Positions 1-10,400 of a stretch of 18,720 bases of DNA are shown here, in pieces. The stretch covers positions 1 to 18,720 of the forward strand of contig MU617222.1 in the NCBI GenBank assembly GCA_025201705.1, given 5' to 3'. How positions within the stretch are numbered: the stretch's first letter is position 1; every line of letters begins with the position of its first letter. The position numbers were made by a program, and so were the translations under genes. This DNA comes from Dissophora ornata. Its lineage: Eukaryota; Mortierellomycota; Mortierellomycetes; Mortierellales; Mortierellaceae. The notes below the pieces were generated by a model. That model saw only the letters and a list, made by a program, of their open reading frames with translations. It made no database searches and was not told the DNA's origin.

Positions 1-2909
1 TTTTTTTTTCTCCCCTCGTGGGATAAAAAAATGTGCGCTCTCAGCTTATGAAAAGCAAGAACGATGTCCGATCGTACACATAATAGCACTACACGCGAAA
101 CCACTTTGTGCTAACTGGATTCATTTCTTTTTTTTTATTTTTTATCTAGAGCTGCTCTTTTTTCTTTGTCTCTTTTCTGTCTCCCATTTTCGCTCTGACT
201 CTGTTGGCCAAAGAAGAAGCAAGTGGGAAAAACCATAATAATATCAAGCAGGAAGCAAATCGGCTTTTTTTCACAAAACCACAGCACCTTCCCCAAACCA
301 ATGGCAGTTGCTCTTTTCCCTACTCTCAAGACAACGAAAAAGAGAAGACCGACAACAATTAGGCATGCATATGCATTGTGTCGGAGACGTATTACCGTCT
401 TACTCTAGCTTAATGGGATAGTTGTGGGGGGAGTGGTTTCTTCGTAATGAACTCTACCTTTGTCTTTTACTAGGTTTGTTTGCTCTGAGTAAGCACAACA
501 GAAAACATGAAAGTTGAGTGATCGCTCAGATCCGGAAGCACAATCAACAGTAGATTACAATGGTAGGGTTTGTGGACACAACGGCATTAAGAGAAGGTCG
601 GATTTGAGCATGGTCGCATTGAGCGCTTTTTGCATGCCGAGCACATGGCAGGAGCGTGATCGAGAGCAGCAAGGAAGAGAATGAACCTGTGGGGCATACC
701 TGTTGCGTTCGCAAATGACTCTGATCAACTTTTACAAGTCTAGTCTTCCATAATACCTGCGTTTGTACTGTGTACACGACGATTATACATGCACGCCCTG
801 TTTTTCTTCCAGCTCTCATTCTCCTTCCAACTCATGATCTCGCTGCATGTCCTATTTTTCTTCCTCCTCTGGACAAAAATCACTGATTCCAAGACCTGTG
901 TGCCTGGTTTAGGATTCAGTCTTTATAATAGCTGCAACTTTAATTTGTCACCATTCCTCCAAAGTTCGCTCTTTTTTGCCTGCAGCACTGTACATATCTT
1001 TCGATGCATCTGGCTCCCATCTGCCACACCGCAAAACAAATGATAAAAATATGCCCAGTGCCTGGACATGATGTTGTTGTTCAGCAGTCCACCCTGCACT
1101 TTCATTGGTTCATGTGCGCATGACACATTGGCTTTTGGAATCCACTGCAACTTGAAGTATTAAAGAACGGACCTGCTGAAGCTTTCTATAACACATCCCC
1201 CCCTCCCCTCTTTTTTTTTCAACGTGGCAGATGTTGAGATCTGCTAACGAAACTAGCAAGACGTTGTTGTTATCCAACGTATTGTTAATCTATTTCAATC
1301 CTCATGAAGTGTATGGAGCGTATGTACTTCATTGATCCCTCCTCCTTTCCGCGGAGTCATTCTTAGAACTCCCTCGTGCAAGCAGACATGTGTAGATTGA
1401 AACTACACAGCAATAGCCGAAGGAGCTGCGCTGGTTGGAGTAATTCCATTCTCACTGGGGCTTTGTTTCACTATTTTTTGAACCCGTGCAATATTGTGCT
1501 AGTGAACTCTGAATACATCCTCTACGGTGCATCATAGCGTACCTGTCACTGCAGCCGCAAGGGCAACGGGGGTGTCTTGTTCTAATCCGCCACCAACCCA
1601 AACACCAAACAGAAAATGAAATCGGATACTCTTTTTTTTTTTATTCGCAGAACGATTGGCCTTCTACGCCTTTGCCTTTTGTCAATGCAAGGTTACTTAC
1701 TCCATTTCGTTCTGTCACTCGTTGTGACTTATGAGGTTGATCTTCAACCCCGCCCATTTTTTTTCTTTTTTTTTTTTTTCCCTTCTTGGCTCTGCATAAG
1801 GTAATCTGGACACAAACAGGCCGCATGCGCGTAACATCCATAAAAAAACAGCAACAACAAAACGCTGAAATAGACTGAGCGCGACGTATGAACACATGAA
1901 AAGTAAGAGCCATGTGGTTGTAGAAGTATGCGGTAAAAATATTTCCAATACAAACAGACCGACAAAAACACTGCGTTCTGCAGAGAATGTATACATATCC
2001 CCTTCGTCTGAGACTACATTTTTTTTTGGATCCAAGTTACGTGAGAGCTATTTGAGCTGCTCGAGTAGACCATGAACTGTACACATGTAGACCACGTATG
2101 CCATCGCTTAAGAACAGCAGTCTTCTACAACTCTGGTCAATCCGATCAACAAAGTGAAGTTTCTTCCTATTTGGACAGAGGGGAATGAACACTGTTTAGG
2201 ACAAAATACTTTACTTAAAGCATAGGGTGGGATAACGCAAAGTATAAACCCATACAACACAAATTGTACAAAGAGAAAGTGGGGAAAAGCTGTTTTTACA
2301 CTTTGGCCCAGATGAATCTTAAATTCCCTGATTGGAAGATATGAGAATGGTAATCAAAACAGGTGACTGCATTCACGAAGATGGATAGCAGGCGACTTTT
2401 TTCCGCAAACTGTCGGGGGACCACCAAGTTGGGTGAAAAATAGTGGCCTTTTTTTTTTTTTTTTTAGGGGGTGGTTTGGATTAGTCGGAGATGGGATCAA
2501 GAGACAAAGTAACGCATAGTAACCAAGGACTGCCAGGGGCCAAGTAGGGCTACCGAATATAAAACCCTAGAATATACCTGGATTGAGGATGATTTCCTGG
2601 TCGGTGATTTTCGACTCCGGAGAATGAAGTAAAGAAAGCGGAGAGGTGACCTATCATCACTCTGTCCGGAAGAATATGCCACATTTAACACCAGTCCCAA
2701 GAATTTGGTGTGGAGGACTCTTACGATCCTGAGGATACGTTTTGTTTAAGGCCATGCCTGGTCTAAGTTTCAAACATGATGATGTCAAGATAGACGTACA
2801 AACACCCCGGAGATGGCACCATCGTTGAGTGCCACGAAAATTATGTCTCACATCGGGTATATGTTTTTTCAGCGTCAGGAAGCTATTGAAGGTTTCAAAT
2901 TTGCAGATC

Positions 2910-2931
2910 TTTTTTTTTTTTTTTTTTTTTT
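2910..2931. repeat. Poly-T tract, 22 nt
   Basis: An uninterrupted run of 22 T. It is the longest of a series of T runs in the left 3 kb (17 T at 2449-2465; 8 T, C, 14 T at 1757-1779). These tracts favour nucleosome-depleted DNA and are prone to length variation. No target-site duplication or reverse-transcribed gene was seen next to this one. Confidence 0.9.
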
Positions 2932-3200
2932 GCCTGGTCAAGTGAGGCAGCACGCACGCCTTGAGTTTATTTTGAGATGCAGATGCTTCGATGAACGGCG
3001 CGAACAAACAGTGGTTCAAGAATTACAAGCAACTAACATCGATGCATTGGACACTCTGAAAAGCCAGAATAACGCAAAGGAGTGGAAAAGAGGAGTCCAC
3101 CTTCAAACCTTGTTTTGCATAACCTTTAGGATCTGCACATCCTAACATGTCCATGTGCAACAAAAGAAAATTCTGCAAAGGTAAAAAGGGTTGACACCCA

Positions 3201-3229
3201 TACAAACACACAAATACACAAACACACAA
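3201..3229. repeat. CA-rich simple sequence
   Basis: An imperfect A/CA-rich microsatellite made mostly of ACACA and AAACA units. It explains the apparent Cys/Val-rich open frame on the opposite strand, which is not a gene. Confidence 0.7.
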
Positions 3230-3270
3230 TCAACGTAAAAAACAGGAAACAGGTTGTGTACCATCCATAA

Positions 3271-3284
3271 TCCTAACCCTAACC
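3271..3284 (+). promoter_or_regulatory. Telomere-like box (CCTAACCCTAACC)
   Basis: The sequence TCCTAACCCTAACC holds about two units of the CCCTAA (TTAGGG) repeat. Short interstitial copies ('telo boxes') occur in promoters of fungal and plant housekeeping genes and can bind Myb-type or Rap1/Tbf1-like factors. It lies about 310 bp upstream of the start codon at 3596. A regulatory role is inferred from position and family knowledge only; two units could also be chance or a relic of telomere DNA. Confidence 0.4.
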
Positions 3285-3595
3285 TTTTGGCCTTGTCCTT
3301 GATTGCGTTCAAGACGCTTTTTGCGTTTGCGTTTTGCGTTCACGCACAGTTTGAACTATATCAAATTGGTTTGGAACGTGCATCTTCTTTACCTTTCTCG
3401 CTTGGTGAGCTTTATTTTGTTATTTTGCATGCTTCAAAATGAGGTCATGTACCACACACATAGCCACCGACTCATAAGAACACAGCCTTTTTGTGAAATG
3501 TCTACAGCCATAGGGAGTGAAAAAAGCCCTTGTTTCGAGTGATTTGCTGTTGTTGATGCTGCAGGGATTAGATACCACAAAGGCGTTGTGTCCAC

Positions 3596-4568
3596 ATGAT
3601 CAACCCACCGGCTCCAGCAGATGGTTGCAATCAAAATGAGCCATATTTAACAACAAGGTTTCCTCTACACCCGCAGGGCTATCAAACAACATTTGCAGAA
3701 ACCATTATTAATCCCCACACACCAAATACTTCGCAATCGCTGCATCCACCCATGAGTACAGGTCTATCTGTGAGTTCATGAACATGTACAGCGAAAGCAC
3801 GATGGGATGGTTCACTGGACTAGATATGCTTGCTAACGCTATGCCATACGTTCATTATTGTATTAGGATATAACACCATTAGCCTCTCTGAAGGTTGACG
3901 ACAAGGTCCACGACCTGAAAGTTTGCGGTAGACTCGTCGAGGTCCTTCTCTGGCCTTTCCAATGCAGTGACAATAGCAAAAGTAAGCATTCGCCAGCGGA
4001 CACGTATACTTTTCACAACATCCTAATACTATTTCTTTATCTTCTGCACATATTACTAGCGAGCGGCAAGGACAGCCCAGACATTGACAATAACCTGGGC
4101 CCGGCCATCCTATCGCCCGTGTTACCGCCCGCTCCTATAGACATGTCCGATAATTTGTCAGCCCCACCTCTTGACCGCCAGTCTACCTCCCCCTCCTCCA
4201 TAAGATCCGACCAATTTTCTTCGTCTGCGCACTACTCAGTGGCCTTTACCATTCGGGATTTCACGGCCGAAGTCGAGCGAAAAGTAGTTCTGGTCGCACC
4301 GGCTCTCCATCTCTTGCCCACACCAAATTTCTGGGACGCCATTGTTCTTGACAACACATCGGTATGTGTCCACCCACTCTTAATATGAGATAGCGCCAGT
4401 TTGTGGGGGAGAGAAGGGCTTTTCATTTCTGAAATCTGACGTCTCCACTCCCGAAACCTCTCTCCCTTTTACTCCATCTCATAGTATTTGCACATTGGTC
4501 GGTTTGGCGATGCGATCTTTGCCGCAACACAGACGGGTAGTTCATGGACTATCATTCCATTTTTATGA
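3596..4568 (+). CDS. Unrecognised 224-residue protein, four exons
   Basis: The exons that fit splice signals and reading phase are 3596-3769, 3867-3981, 4060-4361 and 4485-4568 (introns of 97, 78 and 123 bp; donors GTGAGT, GTAAGC, GTATGT; all acceptors TAG). They total 675 nt. I chose the ATG at 3596 because an in-frame TAG lies at 3569-3571. Residues 1-58 are rich in Pro, Thr, Gln and Asn and look disordered. Exon 2 encodes a conserved-looking stretch (VHDLKVCGRLVEVLLWPF). Exon 3 begins with an acidic/Pro/Ser linker and then a probable beta-rich segment (YSVAFTIRDFTAEVERKVVLV). The last exon ends in SSWTIIPFL. There is no signal peptide or clear membrane segment. An AATAAA 46 bp past the stop supports the 3' end. 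I do not recognise the family. The start is the least certain part, since a further upstream exon is possible. Confidence 0.62.
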
Positions 4569-4613
4569 GGTCCCCGTAAGAAGCTGGGGCATGCACGGGC
4601 CACTTCAACTCTC

Positions 4614-4619
4614 AATAAA
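4614..4619 (+). terminator. Poly(A) signal AATAAA for the 3596 gene
   Basis: An exact AATAAA, 46 bp downstream of the TGA at 4566-4568, in the gap between two convergent genes. Position and sequence fit a cleavage/polyadenylation signal; the site of cleavage is not visible. Confidence 0.5.
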
Positions 4620-4833
4620 AAATGAGGCAAGTTCTCGCAATAACCCAGGCAACCCCAGGACTAGGACATAAGAATATCATCCGCATATTAAACCTTACAA
4701 CTTTGGCGACACATTCTTCTGTAAAACAGTGTTGCGTATGGGCGTAATGGGTGTATTCTGTTTATCGGTTGTTGTGGTAGCTATTGCCTTCATTCTACTA
4801 TTTTTTCTGCGCCTGTCGTTTTTTTTCTCTGCG

Positions 4834-4861
4834 GCCTGCAGCCTGCAGCCTGCAGCCTGCA
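4834..4861. repeat. Four tandem copies of GCCTGCA
   Basis: Four perfect 7-bp units (4834-4840, 4841-4847, 4848-4854, 4855-4861), which create three CTGCAG sites. They start 9 bp beyond the stop codon of the minus-strand NAMPT gene and so should lie in its 3' untranslated region, read there as TGCAGGC. A T-rich stretch flanks them at 4800-4828. Confidence 0.9.
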
Positions 4862-4869
4862 TCCTCCTT

Positions 4870-7179
4870 TCAAGGCTCACCAGCTGCCAGTACGACCTCA
4901 ATTTTCTTCCGCAACTCCTTGCTGATAGGATCAAACACCTTTGGTAGACTCTCCCACTCCCTCTGCACTCGAGCCTTGATATCACTGAACTTTGGCCACG
5001 CCTTCAACGACTCCGCAGACGAAAGAAGGAACCGCTCCTCTGCTGAGGCATTGTTTGTTGTGGTCGATACAAAGATCGAGGAAGTAGTGCCAGTGGCCGA
5101 GAGAGGGACCTTGCCGTGATCATAGACCACTTGCAACAAGTTGTCTTTGTGCGGCACACCATTCTCGGCGCGAGGATACACCATAGGAATCTATGTTTTT
5201 TTTGGAGCGATTATAAGAAGGTTAGGCTACACTAATTACGACTTTGGCATTTGAATCCTGATTTCATACTCTGTTGCACCTACACCCTGCTCGTTTCGGA
5301 CGACGTCCAAGACACCGGGCAAACTGATCTTATCCGAGTCTGTCTTCGGGTGTTTCATCACATCTCTATGATTTCAATCAATCAGCATTATAAACCGGGT
5401 GTCAGCGAATGAACAGTGAAGCGCACACGCACAATATATCTTGCCATTGTAGTTTCTTACCTCTTGGTGCCGTCCTCATAGACAACATGGCACAACTTTG
5501 TCGCGAATGACAACGTGTCGCGATTCAGCTTCTGCAGCAGGCCTCCACCCATACCAAACGCGCAGCACTGTGCAGCGTATCCCTCTTTGAGGACTGCGTC
5601 CAGAATCTTACCTAGCGATGTGTAGCTAACGCCATCACCCTGAATCACACCACAGCCGCGAATGACCTTGTACCCTTTTTGGTTCACATCACAGCCAAAC
5701 ACTTTTTCAGCAGCACTAAGTGCATAATAACAGGGAGGTGCCTGTTAAAGATTGGCTTGCCTAGAGCAATTAGGTCCGCAGATATCAAAACATCTGACTT
5801 ACCGCAAACCTTGCATTACCGCATCGACAACATCTCCGCTATCTGGCCGGAGCACCAGGAACCCTCCCTTCTCCAACTTGAAGCTTGCGACCGCTGGCAG
5901 GACCGAATCTAAAGCGCGCTGGTAGTCATAAGAGTCCATCACACAGGCGAAGACACCCTCGCCAAATTTCTCGATCATCGCCTCCATCGCCTCCTTCTCG
6001 GTCCTGAAAGCCGTCATCACAGAATGTTCGCTGGCCGGGATGGAGCTGGCAACGGGCTCGCCTCCATTGAGCTGGAATTGGGCATAAAATGCGGCGCTCA
6101 TGGTGTCAGTTCCTGTAAAATTGAGCTTTTTGAATTGACAATATCATTAATGTGAGTGATCAAGGACTCTGCTGATTTGGAAACTAAAGCGCACACTTCA
6201 GAGACTGGACAGTTACCAAATGAGCAGTGCCTCCGATAACAGACTGCTCGACACTGGTGCATCCGCGGAACCCAAAATCGTGCAGTCGGCTCTCCAAGGA
6301 CCAAAAGCTATCCTCGTCGACACTCCTGTCGTAGGCAGCCTGAATCAAGTCGCGCGAACGTCTTGATAGTGTAGCCACAGTGATCGGGTACTAAAGATGT
6401 TGAGATGCCAAGCAGAAATTTCTATAAGAGTGGGTAATGGGAAAAACAATCCATAGCAAACATTCTCTGCTCAAGTCTATCAATTGATCGCTATCAATGT
6501 TCCTCCGCAGAAACGGCAAAATTTCAAACACGCATACCCAGATCATAGTCAGCTGGGTTTCAAGAAAAGTGACTAGTCGGCTCATCTCGCCTTCGGCTGT
6601 AATCTGAAAAGCAGGCACGTGAGCATGGCAGGCCGTGCCCTCGGGAAGAGCCTCAATCTTGACGGGAAAGTATCCGTCATGCTCCTTTACAATCTAAAGG
6701 TGACCGGATGGGAAAAGAAATAATTCAGCCGCTGTAGCTTTAAAGTTTGGCGGCGCGAGACGGTTTTGCTTACCTTGATGAAAAGGTCCTTTGGATACGG
6801 GAAGGAAGTGAAGCCGGCGTTATGGGTTGCGAAGAAGACCTCGGCCTGCTCAACATCCTGGAGGGTCCACTTTTTGGCCAGGTAGTTTTCGATGCTATGG
6901 TGGCAAAACAAAAAAAAGATAAGCTTATTTGTTGAAAAAGCAAGACAGAAGTGGCGCACACTCCCCCGCTCGCATTCCCATTTTTCAGGGCAAGGCAACA
7001 AACTATGTGTACATGTAACGGATGCCGTAATAGACGATGCGTTGGTCATTGGGGTCCTTGTCATAGGCTTGACGCATCTCTCCGTAGGCAACCATCTTTT
7101 GTGCCTTCGGGTAAATGAATGGATGGGTCGTCTTGTACGAGTCCGTAAGGACCGCATGGGGAATGTGGAATGAATTCAT
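4870..7179 (-). CDS. NAMPT: Nicotinamide phosphoribosyltransferase (NAMPT), eight exons
   Basis: It joins nicotinamide and PRPP to give NMN, the first step of one-step NAD salvage, and probably works in the cytosol. Exons (minus strand): 7179-7013, 6894-6774, 6693-6538, 6390-6217, 6125-5803, 5715-5461, 5365-5284 and 5190-4870; 1599 nt, 532 residues (human about 491). Family marks in order: TDSYKTTH at 12-19, WYPITVAT near 148-155, HDFGFRG at 185-191 (F187 matches the nicotinamide-stacking Phe193 of human), GTDT with D213 (human Asp219), PASEH with the catalytic His at 240 (human His247), LRPDSGD at 298-304 (human Arg311/Asp313), IQGDGV at 338-343, GMGGGLLQKL at 368-377. Residues 457-487 form a Ser/Thr-rich insertion missing from the human protein. 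The conserved start excludes the in-frame upstream GTG. Two choices rest on protein similarity: the acceptor before exon 5 and the donor ending exon 7. Nicotinate phosphoribosyltransferase is a less good match, because the NAMPT-type motifs run throughout. Confidence 0.93.
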
Positions 7180-7316
7180 GATCCCGAAAGTTTTGATGTG
7201 CTGAGAGTTCACTACGAGGTATCGTTGGCAATGGCCTTGAGTTTTGATAGGTCGTTATCTTTGTGAAGGATCAGGAGAAGGAGGGACAATAATCAAGGAG
7301 TGTGGTCTCTCCAAAA

Positions 7317-7324
7317 TACTTATA
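7317..7324 (-). promoter_or_regulatory. Possible TATA element of NAMPT
   Basis: On the minus strand the sequence reads TATAAGTA, about 140 bp upstream of the NAMPT ATG. It is followed by a pyrimidine-rich stretch (TCCCTCCTTCTCC) of the kind often found around fungal transcription starts. The whole promoter must fit in the 308 bp between this gene and the UBA1 stop codon. No start-site data are available, so this is suggestive only. Confidence 0.35.
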
Positions 7325-7412
7325 CGAACTGCGCGCGTTATTTCCGTGACTTGGGCGCGGGCGGTCATCCTGACCCTTTATTTCTGAGCGTTCTCGCCTT
7401 CAATTGCATTCT

Positions 7413-7418
7413 TTTATT
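7413..7418 (-). terminator. Poly(A) signal AATAAA for UBA1
   Basis: On the minus strand this reads AATAAA, 70 bp past the UBA1 TAA. A second AATAAA lies at 7377-7382. Either could direct 3' end formation in the short gap before NAMPT. Confidence 0.45.
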
Positions 7419-7487
7419 GTCTCAAGAGGAAAAAACTGTAGTGTTATGAGTGTGGGTGTTGGGATGCGGGCAAAATACTACGTGTGC

Positions 7488-10400
7488 TTAGCGAAACCTG
7501 ACAACGACATAGGGAACCTCAATGTCCTCGCCATCACGATCATAGCAAACAACTTCGACCGTGAAAGCCTTGACGTGTGCTGGCGTTGGCTTTCTTGACA
7601 CAGTCTCAACCAACTTTGAGAACTTCATTGACAAGCGTTCCTTCTTCTTGTCCTTCTGCATGAACGAGGTGTACAACATGCTCACACCTGCTGACACCAT
7701 CGCAATCTCGATCTCATGCTTCTCCTTGAAGTAGTCGATGAACTCCTGCAGCGTCACATCGGCATTGATCTCAAAACGATCCCAGAGCGTGAACTCCGTC
7801 TCATGGTACTTGAACTTTGGTGCGGCGATGGGTTCTGAGAAGCCAAAGAATGGCAAAGCCAAGTTCACAAAACCGTTCTTGTAGTCATCAATCTTAGTGC
7901 GGCCGTCGATAATCTTGTACAACTCCAAGCAGACCAGTCCGGTAACCATAGCCGTGGTTGTCGCAATGGCGGGGATGATGCGACCAGCAATGAACTTGGT
8001 GCGGTGCTTGTCGGCAGGGGAGATGCCATAGTTGGAGGCGCGCAGGTTCGAGGTAGCGGTGATGAAGTCAATGTGGAAGTTGGTGTCATCGTCCTTCTCG
8101 AACTCAACAGGGTGGAGGCGGTATCCAGCCAGTGTCGAGGGCGCAGGCAGAGTATCAATCAGCTTCTGCAACTCGGCTTGGTCGCTATCCTCCGTAGGAA
8201 GGGACTCACTCTCTGTGACCTGGATCTTGACACCAGACTTTGGCTTGTACTCGGGTACAATGACATTCGAGAGCGTCTGGCGGAAAATCTCGGGGTTGGT
8301 CTCTCCCTTCAAACCGTAGTTGAAGGCATGGAGATTGGCGGCTGCGATGATGAACTCCAGGTGACTAGGATCATCAATGTTGAACTCAAGAGGGGTTGGG
8401 GGACGCTTGGGAGCGCTCCAGAACAAGGTACCTGAAGAGGTGACAGAGTCTTTGGGGAAATTGAACAGGAGCTGCTGAATGTTGTTGTTGAACTGCTCCT
8501 CGAATTGAAGCCGGGCCCAAGTAATGCACTCCTCGAAAGTCAACGGCTTGTTGGACACCAGGTACTTCTGGATCGTCTTCAAGGTCTCAGTGCTGTTGCC
8601 ACGATCCTTCAGCAGACCTTCAATGTAGTTGGGCTGGCTAAGGTATAAGTTGGCATTCTCAGCTGGCTGCTTGAAGAATCCCTCAAAAGCATCGCGAGCC
8701 CACTGAATCGTGTGCTCGATGGCGTTGGGGAAGTTCTTAAGCGTGCAGAGGGGGATGGATGTCTCTGGAGGATCCTGCGACGAGGAATAGGACTCAGTAA
8801 CGAACGGAACGACCACCTGAACATTGCCTTTGGTTCCAAGAGTTCCAGACTCCAACAACGACTTGCGGAAGTACACACAGCGTCTGTCCATGTACTTGCG
8901 AGCGTCGAGATTGTCGAGCGCATTGGTGACACCGTCCAAGTTGGCAAAGAAATCGTCATCGTAGACCCTCTCACTATCAACACCGACACGCTCCTCGTAG
9001 GCAATGACATGGCCATGCGTAGCAGGGTTCATCTTTGCAATTGCGTCGGCAGCCGAGCGAGACTTCAACTTGCCGACATCAGCAGGACGGAACAGGAATT
9101 GACGGTTCAAGTTACTCTTCTCAATCGTGTCCATGTCGGTGACGTGGATCTTTCCTTTCGGTCCAGTTCCAAGACCCATCATGGCCCAGTTCTTGAGCAT
9201 CTCGCATCCAATAGCTCCTGCTCCAACCAAAAACTCCCTAAAGTTCTCGATCCTCTCCTGGAACTCCCTGCCAAAAACGGCAATCTGGTTATCGTGGCGA
9301 GAGCCGATGGGCTGGCATGCCTCTTCGGTCAGGGTGATTGATGTAGGCAGGGATTCCAAAGAATCAAAGTACATCCACTGGTGAATAGGGCTAAACTTTC
9401 CTGTGCACGCCTTGAGAACCTCCTGGGCTACAGTACCACCAATGACAGCGATCATAGGGGACAAATCTCCAACGGCTTGGTATGAGAGATCCTGGATCAG
9501 TTTGTCATCCAATTCCGCCTATGGATTACAAATACAAAATCGCGCATGTTAGTGAGGTTGTAATAGAGCACAAAAGATAGTCGATTTCCAAGGCAAAATC
9601 GAACCTTCTCGGCGGCTTTATCGTTGATCTCTTTGGAAAGAGTCTGCACTAGCTTGGCATCTTCGTCATTTCTGGGGCGGGGCTGGCGACCGTACTTGGC
9701 AGAGAAAGCGTGCAAAGCTTGGAATCCAACATGGAGCTGAGCTGGGCGATCGAACTTGCCAAAATCTGTGATCAAAAACTCGGGCTCTTGAAGGGATTCT
9801 TTAAGGCTCGACTATGGCAATAAAGTAATATCGACGGTCGTAAGTACACCAGTACTTTCTCATCACCGCTGTGATCGAACATCATGCATTCGCAACTGTA
9901 AAGACAAGACCGGGGCTTACAAAGTCGACCTGCTTGGGCATCTTGACTTGCTGGAAGAGTCCTCCTCGGACATAGTCTCCCATGTTAGAGGTGTCGCCGA
10001 TCGAGAAGGTGTAGGGTCCTAGCACCTTGATCTTTCTTGGAGTGCAGCCGTTCAAGGCTTCCATACCGACAACCTCCACAAACGTAACGTGATCGCCATC
10101 TTCCAAGCCGTGACGGGTCTCATCCAGGCAAGTGACGATGCCCTCCGCCTCTGATGAAATCTCGGCAATCATTCCAGAAAGTGCCTCCTCGCCAGTGACG
10201 TCGACAACGTTGAAGCCCTTGCCGAAGTCGTTAAAAGCAGAGGCAAAGAGACCGTGGGTCTCGGCAGAGATGTAGTAGATTCCATTGGCGTGTGTGTACT
10301 CGTTGATCTCCAGCTGCTTTTCTAATGAAGTCTCAGTTACAACGACAACCTACATACCCGGACAAGACGGATTTAAAGCATTAGTGTTTCTGCACTTTCC

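Larger units (their letters stand above)
1..3595. other. Long stretch without a convincing gene
   Basis: No reading frame here looks like a conserved protein, and I saw no tRNA or rRNA. The sequence is moderately AT-rich and carries repeated homopolymer T runs (for example 1209-1219, 1632-1642, 1766-1779, 2449-2465 and 2910-2931). A CA-rich patch lies at 3201-3229 and a telomere-like box at 3271-3284. The only exon-like material is on the minus strand at about 1403-1757 and is weak (see findings). The right end is presumably the promoter of the plus-strand gene at 3596. An unrecognised non-coding RNA cannot be excluded by eye. Confidence 0.6.

Noticed and set aside
6897..6910. TTTGCCACC, an exact match to the yeast proteasome control element, in NAMPT intron 1
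   Set aside because: It lies inside an intron next to the acceptor and far from any promoter; a 9-bp match is expected by chance at this scale.
8004..9384. Several long open frames on the plus strand opposite UBA1 (up to 209 codons)
   Set aside because: They are antisense shadows of the 2-kb last exon of UBA1, with no domain of their own.
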